Below, one piece after another: positions 1-7,157 of a stretch of DNA of 11,474 nt. Within the stretch, counting starts at the first letter, position 1. Each line of letters begins with the position of its first letter. The DNA is from CAYYYG01 sp964476135 (GTDB lineage: Bacteria; Patescibacteriota; Microgenomatia; UBA1406; GWC2-37-13), in the NCBI GenBank assembly GCA_964476135.1, contig CAYYYG010000036.1:1-11474 (forward strand), in the 5' to 3' direction. The notes below the pieces were generated by a model. The model was not told the DNA's origin, did no database searches, and saw only the letters and a program-made list of their open reading frames with translations. A program made the translations under genes and the position numbers.

Positions 1-1461
1 AAACAGGCAGGACTCGTAAAGGCGACGGGAAATGTATACGAGGTGATGGCGCCAACGGTTAAAGACACGTCAAGCTACGAAATAATTATAAATTTACCCC
101 CTGAAACCGACAAAAAACTTTCAATAGCAAAACCCAAACCAGACAATATAGAAAACGGAAAAATCATCTGGAAAAATCCAAAAGCAAAAACAATCTACGC
201 CTTGTTTGGCGATTCGCAATATTATAATCTAGATCTTATCTATCATCTGAAAAATGATAAGATCATTCCGGTATACCAAGATATTGCCTTACCACCTGAC
301 ACACTTTATCAGAAGATTTTCGTCGAAAAACTCGAGCCTTTACCTTCGAAAACTTTCCGCGACGCAGACGGAAATTACATGGCCAGAATACTTCTCAAAC
401 CCAAAGAAAGTATCGACGTGCTATTTGAGGGCGACGCTATAGTATACGCTAACCCGCGTGAAGAAATAATCGAAAACCACCGAACTGAATTCACCAAACA
501 AAAAGAATACCTTCTTGAAAACTCCGGACATTTTGCGCTAAATACAGACAATAAAACTCTGCCTCTAAAAACTCCCCGTGAAGTATTCGATTACGTCACA
601 AATACATTAACTTACAATTATGGTAAGGTGAACAAAGACACCAAAAGAGTAGGTGCCCAGATAGCTCTTCAGAATCCGCAGGATGCAATCTGTACCGAAT
701 TCACAGATACTTTTGTCGCCCTATCGAGACAGAATGGAATTTACGCACGCGAAATAGAAGGTTACGGATTTTCGGAAGACCAGCATCTTAGGCCGCTTTC
801 ACTGATATCAGACGTTTTACACGCCTGGCCGGAATACTATAACTTTGAAACCGATCTTTGGCAGCCAGTGGATCCGACATGGGAAAACACCTCGGGAATA
901 GATTATTTCAGCTCATTCGATGTAAATCATATCGCACTAGTTATTCACGGAAAAGAATCTGAATACCCTTATCCCGCCGGATCATATAAGTTTGCGGAAA
1001 CCAAAGACGTGGCGATCCAGGCCTCATCCGACCTTCCAACGGCCAGCAGAAAAGTCAGTATCGCCTCAGCGCAAACAACAACCAAACTTTTAAGCTCGGC
1101 GGAAGGCTTTTTGAAAATTACACTCCGCAACGAAGGGAACGTCTATTTGTGGAACGAGACACTATCTATTGATTCCGACTATATAAAACCGGAAAAAAAT
1201 ACTATTAATATAAGCGTGCTTGCCCCCTTCGAGGAAACAGAGCTTACCATCCCTTTCAAATCTCCTGATGTCAAAAAAAAGACCGATGCTCGTTTGGCGG
1301 TAAATATGTTCGATACTGTAATTTACAAGACGACAGTTGTTATAATGCCATATTATTATAAGGTCGCATATATAGTATCGGCAGTCCTACTCGTATGCTC
1401 ACTCGGATACTTACTGTTCTATTTCATAAGGAACCGATACCATGCAACTAATCAAGCATGA
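1..1461 (+). CDS. Membrane-anchored transglutaminase-like protein (5' partial)
   Basis: The frame is open from base 1, so the gene begins upstream; the GTG at 43 is only the first internal start-like codon. The protein carries a transglutaminase/cysteine-protease-like core. Counting from the GTG, the presumed catalytic triad is Cys217 (in AICTEF), His260 (in LHAWPEYY) and Asp277 (in VDPTWE), with the usual order and spacing. An all-beta-looking region precedes the core, and a second one of about 100 residues (roughly 340-435) follows it. A single hydrophobic helix near 441-463 ends in a positively charged tail (RNRY), so the catalytic part should face outside the cytoplasm. The family includes protein cross-linking enzymes and peptidases; the substrate cannot be told from sequence. 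The TGA stop overlaps the uvrC ATG (ATGA), which implies translational coupling. Confidence 0.85.
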   Translation, partial: KQAGLVKATGNVYEVMAPTVKDTSSYEIIINLPPETDKKLSIAKPKPDNIENGKIIWKNPKAKTIYALFGDSQYYNLDLIYHLKNDKIIPVYQDIALPPDTLYQKIFVEKLEPLPSKTFRDADGNYMARILLKPKESIDVLFEGDAIVYANPREEIIENHRTEFTKQKEYLLENSGHFALNTDNKTLPLKTPREVFDYVTNTLTYNYGKVNKDTKRVGAQIALQNPQDAICTEFTDTFVALSRQNGIYAREIEGYGFSEDQHLRPLSLISDVLHAWPEYYNFETDLWQPVDPTWENTSGIDYFSSFDVNHIALVIHGKESEYPYPAGSYKFAETKDVAIQASSDLPTASRKVSIASAQTTTKLLSSAEGFLKITLRNEGNVYLWNETLSIDSDYIKPEKNTINISVLAPFEETELTIPFKSPDVKKKTDARLAVNMFDTVIYKTTVVIMPYYYKVAYIVSAVLLVCSLGYLLFYFIRNRYHATNQA

Positions 1462-2765
1462 ACATAATTCTCAAAAATACCCGCGAGGAAATAGTCTCTA
1501 AAGCTCCGGCAATTGACGGTGTTTATATTTTCAGAGTAGGCAATAAAATAAGCTACATCGGCAAATCAGTCAATATAAAAGCTCGGTTACTGTCACACCT
1601 TGAAAATGCAAAAACAGATCCGAAAGAGGCGGGAATAATTAATTCTTCCGATAATATAGAGTGCATCGCAACCGACTCTGAGTTCAAGGCACTTATACTG
1701 GAATCGAAATTGATCCAAAAATATCGACCGAAGTATAATGCCCGCTGGCGTGACGATAAAAGCTATCTTTACCTTAAAGTTACGGTAAAAGACGAATATC
1801 CGAAGCTATTTGCAGTCAGACGCGAAAGAGACGGCAGATCACGGTATTTTGGTCCGTTCCCCTCAACAAAAAGTGTCGAGGAAATATTAAAGGCAGTGCG
1901 AAGAATTTTCCCATACTGCAGCCAGCATAAAATCGGTAAAAAACCATGTTTTTATTCTAAAATTCGGCTTTGCGCGCCCTGCCCAAGCTACATAAATGGT
2001 CTTAAAGACCAGGTAATCCGAGGCCGACTGAAAAGACTCTACCGCCGCAATATAAGAAATATCATCAAAATATTAGAAGGAGAAACGGAGGTCATAATAA
2101 AAGGATTAAGGAAGGAAATGGATGAATTTTCGGCGTTTCAGAAATACGAAGAAGCCCTAGCCGTCCGAAATAAAATCTACCAATTTGAACACATGATCCA
2201 TGATCGCGCACTCTCGGCCGATATCGAATCGGTTTATAATCAGTCTGCCGAACGCACATCCGATCTGACAAATTTACTCGGTCGTTTTTTTGAGGATCTT
2301 AAATCGGTATCGCGCGTCGAATGCTATGATATCAGCAACCTTTCCGGGAAGGAAGCAACTGCGTCGATGGTGGTTTTTACCGACGGTATCGCCGACAAAA
2401 GTCAATATCGTCGCTTTAGGATAAAAAACAAATCAGCCCGCTCCGATTTCGAAAGAATGGCGGAAGTTCTGGAAAGAAGGCTAAAAAATAAATGGCCTAT
2501 GCCGCAACTTTTTGTTGTCGATGGAGGAAAACCTCAGGTTCAGACGGCAATGAGCGTATTTAGAAAAATGTCGATAACGATACCACTCATAGGCATTGCC
2601 AAAAGACCGGATAGGATCGTGATAGGCAAAGAAAATACACCGACCATAAGACCCGATTTAAGCCGTCCGGCATTCAGCTTAATAAGAGCTATACGCGATG
2701 AGTCGCACCGGTTTGCCAAAAAATACCATTTATTACTGCGGAATAAAAGACTGTCTATGATATAA
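1458..2765 (+). CDS. uvrC: UvrABC excinuclease subunit C, C-terminally short
   Basis: UvrC makes both incisions next to DNA damage in nucleotide excision repair. The N-terminal GIY-YIG nuclease keeps Tyr23, Tyr33, Arg43 and Glu82. Four cysteines at 154, 164, 172 and 175 lie where UvrC proteins carry an iron-sulfur ligand set, though the last spacing is CxxC. The UVR (UvrB-binding) motif is near 222-246. The RNase H-like 5'-incision domain keeps the expected acidic/His set: Asp291 (CYDIS), Asp330, Asp355 (VVDGGKPQ) and His417 (RDESHRFA). The protein ends only 18 residues after that His, at 435 residues against about 600 in the family, so the tandem helix-hairpin-helix DNA-binding region is missing. 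The stop is followed at once by secG, so no detached fragment is present. It starts inside the stop of the preceding gene. Confidence 0.96.
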   Translation: MNIILKNTREEIVSKAPAIDGVYIFRVGNKISYIGKSVNIKARLLSHLENAKTDPKEAGIINSSDNIECIATDSEFKALILESKLIQKYRPKYNARWRDDKSYLYLKVTVKDEYPKLFAVRRERDGRSRYFGPFPSTKSVEEILKAVRRIFPYCSQHKIGKKPCFYSKIRLCAPCPSYINGLKDQVIRGRLKRLYRRNIRNIIKILEGETEVIIKGLRKEMDEFSAFQKYEEALAVRNKIYQFEHMIHDRALSADIESVYNQSAERTSDLTNLLGRFFEDLKSVSRVECYDISNLSGKEATASMVVFTDGIADKSQYRRFRIKNKSARSDFERMAEVLERRLKNKWPMPQLFVVDGGKPQVQTAMSVFRKMSITIPLIGIAKRPDRIVIGKENTPTIRPDLSRPAFSLIRAIRDESHRFAKKYHLLLRNKRLSMI

Positions 2766-2766
2766 T
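2758..2766 (+). promoter_or_regulatory. Extended -10 promoter for secG, overlapping the uvrC stop
   Basis: A perfect extended -10 element (TGATATAAT) contains the TAA stop of uvrC. No TTGACA-like -35 is visible at the usual distance. Its end is 10 nt before the secG ATG, so a transcript starting near 2773 would have a leader of only about 4 nt. No Shine-Dalgarno sequence precedes secG, which fits leaderless translation. Inferred from sequence only. Confidence 0.5.
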
Positions 2767-2776
2767 TAATCTGTTT

Positions 2777-2992
2777 ATGAAAGACGCACTTCTAATTGCC
2801 AATATAATCGTTTCCGCCTTGATCGTCGTTTTTATTCTGCTACAAGGCAGGGGAGCAGGGTTAGGAAGCGCGTGGGGAGGCGGTGGGGAGTATTTCCAGA
2901 CCAGACGCGGAATCGAAAAACTCACCCTGCAGCTGACCGTGGTCTTCATCGCTATATTCCTCACGATCTCGGTCGTTAATTTCTTTATCTGA
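2777..2992 (+). CDS. secG: Preprotein translocase subunit SecG
   Basis: SecG is the small membrane subunit of the SecYEG channel, which exports unfolded proteins across the cytoplasmic membrane. The 71-residue product has the family layout: a first hydrophobic helix (about 3-22) leading into LLQGRGAGLGSAWGGG, then the FQTRRGIEKLT segment and a second helix (about 50-70). Length and glycine-rich loop are typical. It lies 11 nt after uvrC and 6 nt before the solute-binding protein gene, so it is co-transcribed with the latter and possibly also served by its own extended -10 promoter. No Shine-Dalgarno sequence is seen before the ATG. Confidence 0.95.
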   Translation: MKDALLIANIIVSALIVVFILLQGRGAGLGSAWGGGGEYFQTRRGIEKLTLQLTVVFIAIFLTISVVNFFI

Positions 2993-3006
2993 AAGCACAT
3001 GCTTTC
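2991..3006 (+). promoter_or_regulatory. Hairpin across the secG stop and next start codon
   Basis: GAAAGC (2991-2996) and GCTTTC (3001-3006) form a 6-bp stem with an ACAT loop. The stem begins in the secG TGA stop, and the ATG of the binding-protein gene lies in the loop and the first stem base. A ribosome finishing secG would open it, so it could couple translation of the two genes. Short, and possibly chance. Confidence 0.3.
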
Positions 3007-4366
3007 AAACAAAAAAAAATTTCGATACTACTACTGGCTCAGTCTCGCATTCTTTAAAAAAAACGCGAAAATAATCGTCGTGAGTTTTTTTGCGAGTATT
3101 ATTCTTGTCGTCGGCATCATATCGGTTGCGCCATATATTATGCGCTATACAACTATGAGGAGGGAGATCGTAGGCATGGCTGGCTCCTATACATTGCGGG
3201 ACTTGCCCGATGAGATAACGGCAAAAATTTCAAATGGACTAGTGAGAATAGATGAAAATGGAGCAATACAGCCTGTACTCGCCGAAAAATGGACAGTGTC
3301 ACAGGACGGTAAAATTTATCGAGTATACATCAAACAGGACCTATTCTGGAATAATGGAGAACCCTTTACTGCAGCCGATGTGAATTACGACTTTAAAGAC
3401 GTGGAAAAAAATCTTCTGACAGACCGCATCGTCGAATTCCGACTCAAAAAAGCACTTCCGATTTTTCCTACTTACTTAAGCAAGCCCATACTAAAAAATC
3501 CTCTTGTCGGTGTTGCCGGGCTATATAAAACTGATCGAATTAGATCAAAATATAACAATATTCAGGAAATCAATCTGACTCCAAATAAAGAAGGTCTGCC
3601 GGGCTACGCCTATAAATTTTACTCCGATGAATCACAGCTCGTAAACGCTTATAAACTTAACGAAATCAACCAGTTCACAACCAGCAAAAAGTCGGTCGCA
3701 GACATATTTAGAAACTGGGGAAATACGGAAATTAAGGAAGCTGTTAACTACGGCCTTCTCCTGACTCTATTTATAAATATGAAAAATGACTGGCTGAGAG
3801 AATCTAAGGATTTGCGTGAGGCGATTGCTATGGCGATAAACAAATCCCGCTTTGTATCGAGCGGCGTCGAGGCGGTCGGGCCGATACCCCCGGTATCGTG
3901 GGGATATAACCCAAATCTCAAACCCATCCCTCTGAACCAAGACCTGTCCAGGCGGATAATCAACGGAACAAAAAACGCCTCAGAAGAGGCTTCGATAGAG
4001 CTCTCGGCTTCTTATGAATATTCTGATAAAGCTCAGGCTATCCGTGATGATCTTGCGGAAGTAGGGCTTGATGTGAAGCTAAAAACTATCGGATTCAGCC
4101 AGACAGACGACTATGATTTACTTCTGGCATATTGGAAAGTCCCTCTTGATCCAGATCAGTATTACTTCTGGCATTCGACGCAGAGCCAGGGTAATGTATC
4201 CAACTATAAAAATGTGAAAATCGATAAACTTCTTGAAGACGGCAGAAGCGTGTCCGACCTGCGGCAGCGTAAGGAAGCCTATGCACAATTTCAGCGCATA
4301 ATTCAGGACGATATTCCGGCAGTTTTCCTATATTACCCTTACTCCTATCAGATCCAACGCAAGTAG
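2999..4366 (+). CDS. Family 5 solute-binding protein (peptide/oligopeptide type), membrane-anchored
   Basis: This is an extracellular solute-binding protein of the SBP_bac_5 (OppA/DppA) family, which captures peptides or similar ligands for an ABC importer. The N-terminus has a basic stretch (KKKFRYYYW) and one hydrophobic helix at about 24-46 with no lipobox Cys, so it is held by a transmembrane anchor rather than as a lipoprotein. Family landmarks include the GLVRIDENGAIQPVLAEKW region near 80-98, WNNGEPFTAADV near 119-130, and the C-terminal DPDQYYFWHST and QDDIPAVFLYYP segments. At 455 residues it is shorter than the 500-550 typical of the family. No permease or ATPase gene is in the window. 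The stop at 4366 is followed by the tRNA promoter without an evident terminator. The ligand is not predictable. Confidence 0.9.
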   Translation: MLSNKKKFRYYYWLSLAFFKKNAKIIVVSFFASIILVVGIISVAPYIMRYTTMRREIVGMAGSYTLRDLPDEITAKISNGLVRIDENGAIQPVLAEKWTVSQDGKIYRVYIKQDLFWNNGEPFTAADVNYDFKDVEKNLLTDRIVEFRLKKALPIFPTYLSKPILKNPLVGVAGLYKTDRIRSKYNNIQEINLTPNKEGLPGYAYKFYSDESQLVNAYKLNEINQFTTSKKSVADIFRNWGNTEIKEAVNYGLLLTLFINMKNDWLRESKDLREAIAMAINKSRFVSSGVEAVGPIPPVSWGYNPNLKPIPLNQDLSRRIINGTKNASEEASIELSASYEYSDKAQAIRDDLAEVGLDVKLKTIGFSQTDDYDLLLAYWKVPLDPDQYYFWHSTQSQGNVSNYKNVKIDKLLEDGRSVSDLRQRKEAYAQFQRIIQDDIPAVFLYYPYSYQIQRK

Positions 4367-4383
4367 AAGTAAACATAGAGTTT

Positions 4384-4392
4384 TGTTATAAT
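4384..4392 (+). promoter_or_regulatory. Extended -10 promoter for tRNA-Leu
   Basis: TGTTATAAT fits the extended -10 consensus (TGn-TATAAT) and ends 10 nt before the first base of the mature tRNA. No good -35 is seen 17 nt upstream. The spacing matches that at secG. Transcription would start near 4399, giving a very short 5' leader. Confidence 0.6.
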
Positions 4393-4402
4393 TGCATGAT
4401 AT

Positions 4403-4485
4403 GCCGGGGTGGCGAAATTGGCAGACGCGCAGTCTTGAGGAGGCTGTACCCAAAAGGTTTGGAGGTTCAAGTCCTCTCCCCGGCA
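4403..4485 (+). tRNA. tRNA-Leu(GAG)
   Basis: The 83-nt cloverleaf folds fully. The acceptor stem pairs GCCGGGG (4403-4409) with CCCCGGC (4478-4484), followed by discriminator A4485. The D-stem is GCG/CGC with a GG-containing loop. The anticodon stem is CAGTC/GGCTG with one G-T pair and loop TTGAGGA, giving anticodon GAG at 4437-4439. A long variable arm (ACC/GGT stem) marks it as class II, which fits leucine. The T-arm is GGAGG TTCAAGT CCTCT. The 3' CCA is not encoded (A is followed by CAA), so CCA would have to be added by the nucleotidyltransferase. It reads CUC and CUU codons. Its end is 3 nt from the convergent polA stop. Confidence 0.96.
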
Positions 4486-4488
4486 CAA

Positions 4489-5910
4489 TTAATGTAAAAC
4501 CTTCATCTCACCCCAATTTTTGCCGATCTTGATGTCTACAGTTAAAGGTACGACAAGTGGCCAAACCGAACACATGACTTTTTTAATTTCTTCAATTACC
4601 TTAGTAAAAAAGTCGTTATCTTTATCAGGAATTTCAAAAACTAGATCGTCATGTATCTGAAGTAACAGATGGACGTCGGAATGCTTTTTCAGTACTTTAT
4701 TGTTCACATCAACCATCGCTTTCTTCATGAGATCGGCCGCAGTCCCTTGAATTGGGTAATTCAATAAAATACGGCGCGTAACATTGTCGATAAATTTTTT
4801 ATTTGGTGGGTCAAATACGAAACGGCGACGGCCGAATAAAGTTTCCACAAACCTATTTTTAACCGCCGACGAAAAATACGCATTGTAAAATGTCTTGATC
4901 TTTGGATATGAGAGATAAAACTCATCGATAAATGTTTCCGCTTCTTCAATAGGTATATTTAACCCCGCACTCATCCCATATCCGCTCATACCGTAAATAA
5001 TCCCGAAGTTAACCGTTTTGCCAATTGTCCGCTGAGCCTTCGACACTTCGGAATAGGGGACATGGAATAACTTTGAAGCCGTTACCACATGAACATCTAA
5101 GTTATTTTTGAATGCTTCGATAAGCGCAGGCTCATTCGATAAGTGCGCAAGCACTCGAAGCTCCTGCTGCGAATAATCGAAAGAAACCAGGCTATATCCA
5201 GGAGCCGCTATAAAACACGATTTGACTTTCAGGCCGGCCTCGGAGGTTACTGGAATATTTTGCATATTAGGGTGCGAAGAGGATAATCGGCCGGTCGCTG
5301 CACCGACTTGACTATACACCGTATGCACTCTCCCCATGGAGTCGGCTTTTTCCGACAAGCTTTCGATATAAGTTGAACGGAGCTTGCTTTTTTCGCGGTA
5401 GGAGAGGATATTGTTTATGAGGGGGTACTTTTCCCGGAATTTGGAAAGCTCGCCTTCGTTGGTGGCAAATTTACCGGTTTTGGTTTTTCCAAGCGGAACT
5501 TTTAAATTTTTAGCTAAAAACTCACCCAATTGTGCCGATGAATTTATATTTATATCACCGGTTGATTTGGCAATTTCGGCTTTCATTCTCTCGATATCCG
5601 CATCGAGCTCTTTTCCGAGTTTTGCGAGTTTCACTGTGTCAAGAAGTATACCACTTTGTTGCATCTTGAAAAGCACATGAGCTAGTGGCAGTTCTATGTT
5701 TTGATACAAATGAAGAAGCTTTGGGTTAGCATTAAGACGTTCCATTTGCTTTTCAGCCAACTCTTCAATATTAGCAGCACCGTAACCGAGTAGCGTTTCC
5801 TCAAGTGTTGTGACGAGTTTTCCTTCGGAAATTAGCGATTCTGCAAGCAGGCAGTCGAAAACATTTTCGAAATCGTTATGTAGCTTACTGTCCCAGACTG
5901 CTTTTATCAT
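4489..5910 (-). CDS. polA: DNA polymerase I, polymerase domain only
   Basis: This family A DNA polymerase lacks the 5'-3' exonuclease and nearly all of the 3'-5' exonuclease; E. coli Pol I has 928 residues. Counting from the upstream ATG at 5940 (483 residues), the first 80 or so resemble only a stub of the proofreading domain. The thumb follows from about 80, then TGRLSSSHPNMQNIP (216-230). Motif A is SFDYSQQELR with Asp255. The O-helix is RTIGKTVNFGIIYG with Arg304, Lys308, Phe312 and Tyr316. Motif C is QIHDDLVFE with Asp431 and Asp432. Motif C normally reads HDE, and motif A usually has Ile where the second Gln stands. I prefer the start at 5910 (473 residues) because an extended -10 box lies 6 nt before it; the ATG at 5940 would place that promoter inside the coding region. 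Probable roles are repair synthesis and gap filling. Confidence 0.93.
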   Translation of the reverse strand: MIKAVWDSKLHNDFENVFDCLLAESLISEGKLVTTLEETLLGYGAANIEELAEKQMERLNANPKLLHLYQNIELPLAHVLFKMQQSGILLDTVKLAKLGKELDADIERMKAEIAKSTGDININSSAQLGEFLAKNLKVPLGKTKTGKFATNEGELSKFREKYPLINNILSYREKSKLRSTYIESLSEKADSMGRVHTVYSQVGAATGRLSSSHPNMQNIPVTSEAGLKVKSCFIAAPGYSLVSFDYSQQELRVLAHLSNEPALIEAFKNNLDVHVVTASKLFHVPYSEVSKAQRTIGKTVNFGIIYGMSGYGMSAGLNIPIEEAETFIDEFYLSYPKIKTFYNAYFSSAVKNRFVETLFGRRRFVFDPPNKKFIDNVTRRILLNYPIQGTAADLMKKAMVDVNNKVLKKHSDVHLLLQIHDDLVFEIPDKDNDFFTKVIEEIKKVMCSVWPLVVPLTVDIKIGKNWGEMKVLH

Positions 5911-5916
5911 TAGCAC

Positions 5917-5925
5917 ATTATACCA
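5917..5925 (-). promoter_or_regulatory. Extended -10 promoter giving a leaderless polA mRNA
   Basis: On the - strand TGGTATAAT is a perfect extended -10 box, followed by GTGCTA and then ATG at 5910. A start 7 nt past the box would fall on the A of that ATG, so the mRNA would be leaderless. No -35 match is seen. The box also helps to decide the polA start codon. Confidence 0.6.
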
Positions 5926-5974
5926 ACCATTCGTAGTCATTCGTTACGATACTCAGAAGGATGCCTATCATCGT

Positions 5975-6697
5975 TTATCGGGTGTGTAGATCTATGTAGT
6001 AATATGGGAAAAGATTTATGAGACCGGCATTTACTCCATCTATATATTCTTTTTTTTCACCTGACTCTAGTCTGGCCAAATTTCCGCAATTCACAGCATC
6101 TATAACCAGTCCTTTTATTTCTCGATCATCTGTTGACGTGTATACTAGTTTTTTACTATTCCTGTGATCTATTACACGACTGTACATATTCATTCTTCCC
6201 AACCTGTAATATGTATTAGCGGTGTTGCCGGCCATGTTGGATAAATCCGCGGCATGTAAACCTATAACATCCCAATGCAAGAACGTGGATGGTCGATGAT
6301 CAGGATGATAGTGTTTGTCGTTTGACCCAATAATACCTTCATATATGTGGCGTAATTTTTTATGAAAGCCAAAATTCATTAAACGATATTGTTCATCGGA
6401 CATAGATTCGTTTCCCCATTCTTCTATTTCTCCGATTAGTCCGCCGACTATTCCGGCCCAAACTTCCCGATCTAAAACATGATTATGCCCGTTTATACTT
6501 TGAGCTGCTCCAAAAACCCTCCGGGAAGCTTCCCAGGCTAATGATGCGCCTTGTTCGTCATCAGTGAGTTCGTTTAATTGTAACACCTGCTCAGCTGCCA
6601 TGGAATTTAATATAATTTGCTGAATTTCTTTCGCAAATATAGACGTATATCCGCGTTCAATACCCCAATGACGCTTCCGCAAAAAATTCTCTTTCAT
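5975..6697 (-). CDS. Unrecognised soluble His-rich protein
   Basis: I do not recognise this 240-residue protein. No signal peptide or transmembrane helix is evident. Much of it looks helical, with a central cluster KHYHPDHRPSTFLHW near 128-142 followed by GLHAADLSNMAGNTANTYYR. Several His and Asp residues close together (His129, His131, His134, His141, His148) could be a metal or substrate site, but no known motif fits. The N-terminus is basic and Arg-rich (LRKRHWGIERGY). It stands between polA and speH on the same strand, with about 110 nt of very AT-rich DNA upstream. A TATAAT box 8 nt before the ATG and no Shine-Dalgarno sequence suggest a leaderless transcript. Typical base composition and a full-length frame support a real gene; the function is unknown. 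Confidence 0.7.
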   Translation of the reverse strand: MKENFLRKRHWGIERGYTSIFAKEIQQIILNSMAAEQVLQLNELTDDEQGASLAWEASRRVFGAAQSINGHNHVLDREVWAGIVGGLIGEIEEWGNESMSDEQYRLMNFGFHKKLRHIYEGIIGSNDKHYHPDHRPSTFLHWDVIGLHAADLSNMAGNTANTYYRLGRMNMYSRVIDHRNSKKLVYTSTDDREIKGLVIDAVNCGNLARLESGEKKEYIDGVNAGLINLFPYYYIDLHTR

Positions 6698-6809
6698 AGC
6701 TATAAATTATACTATAAGATTAATATATATGTTTATTATATGTATAATATAACAATATAAATATGCTAAAGAGTTTAAGAAGTTAAAATCTTGTCAAAAA
6801 AATCACATC
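6698..6809. other. AT-rich intergenic region with a weak hairpin
   Basis: No gene is seen here. The region is rich in TATA-like strings, including a + strand TATAAT at 6743-6748 that leads to no open frame longer than a few codons. AAGAGTTTAA (6769-6778) and TTAAAATCTT (6783-6792) can form a 10-bp stem with one mismatch and a GAAG loop. It lies downstream of speH and could end the bpsA-speH transcript, but no clear U tract follows on the - strand. Confidence 0.35.
6706..6711 (-). promoter_or_regulatory. TATAAT box just before the 240-residue gene
   Basis: On the - strand TATAAT ends 8 nt before the ATG at 6697, so a transcript would start within a few nt of it. There is no extended TG and no good -35. 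The surroundings are very AT-rich, so a chance match is possible. Confidence 0.4.
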
Positions 6810-7157
6810 TCATGCAAGCAAGATTCNNNNNNNNNNTGATATGTTAAAATTAGCCAGTAATTTCTTTAATGTATCGTTAAATTCCTCGACGTTGATTTTT
6901 TTACAACTCAATAAGTCAATATGAATAAGATTATGCTCTGGCCAGGTGTGAATTGCCAGGTGTGATTCTGAGAGTATAAATACCAGAGTGTAACCGATGG
7001 GTTTATATTTGTTTTCGATATATCTGACTATGTTTAGTCCAATTTTTTTGCAGATATTTTCCCCGATCAGCATAATATCTTCTTCAGTGACATTAAATTT
7101 ACTAAGTGTTATTTTTGCTGAAATGTGTTCAATCAGCGGTATAGATGGATTCGTCAT
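6810..7157 (-). CDS. speH: S-adenosylmethionine decarboxylase proenzyme (3' end interrupted by gap)
   Basis: SpeH decarboxylates S-adenosylmethionine to give the aminopropyl donor for polyamine synthesis. It cleaves itself to form a pyruvoyl cofactor. The processing and active-site motif is LSESHLAIHTWPE: cleavage should be between Glu64 and Ser65, with His70 and Cys85 as the other catalytic residues. The 65-70-85 spacing equals the Ser63-His68-Cys83 spacing of the Thermotoga maritima enzyme. Sequence is known to about residue 107; ten N bases then interrupt it. The apparent stop at 6810 lies beyond the gap, so the true C-terminus is uncertain; prokaryotic SpeH is usually 115-140 residues. 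The start overlaps bpsA by 29 nt in another frame, with a modest AAGGA site 4 nt upstream inside bpsA, so the two are coupled. Confidence 0.93.
   Translation of the reverse strand: MTNPSIPLIEHISAKITLSKFNVTEEDIMLIGENICKKIGLNIVRYIENKYKPIGYTLVFILSESHLAIHTWPEHNLIHIDLLSCKKINVEEFNDTLKKLLANFNISXXXXILLA
6827..6836. other. Assembly gap (10 N)
   Basis: Ten N bases join two contigs. The gap falls in the 3' part of speH, and its true length is unknown. Frame continuity across it, and the physical link between the two sides, are not proven by this sequence. Confidence 0.99.

Noticed and set aside
2755..3012. Open frame on the - strand opposite secG
   Set aside because: It is the mirror of secG, whose family features on the + strand are clear; no independent support.
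6743..6770. AT-rich string similar to one at 9744-9770 (both contain ATATAACAA and TATAAATATG)
   Set aside because: Both lie in low-complexity AT-rich DNA; the likeness is probably compositional, and spacing differs by 4 nt.
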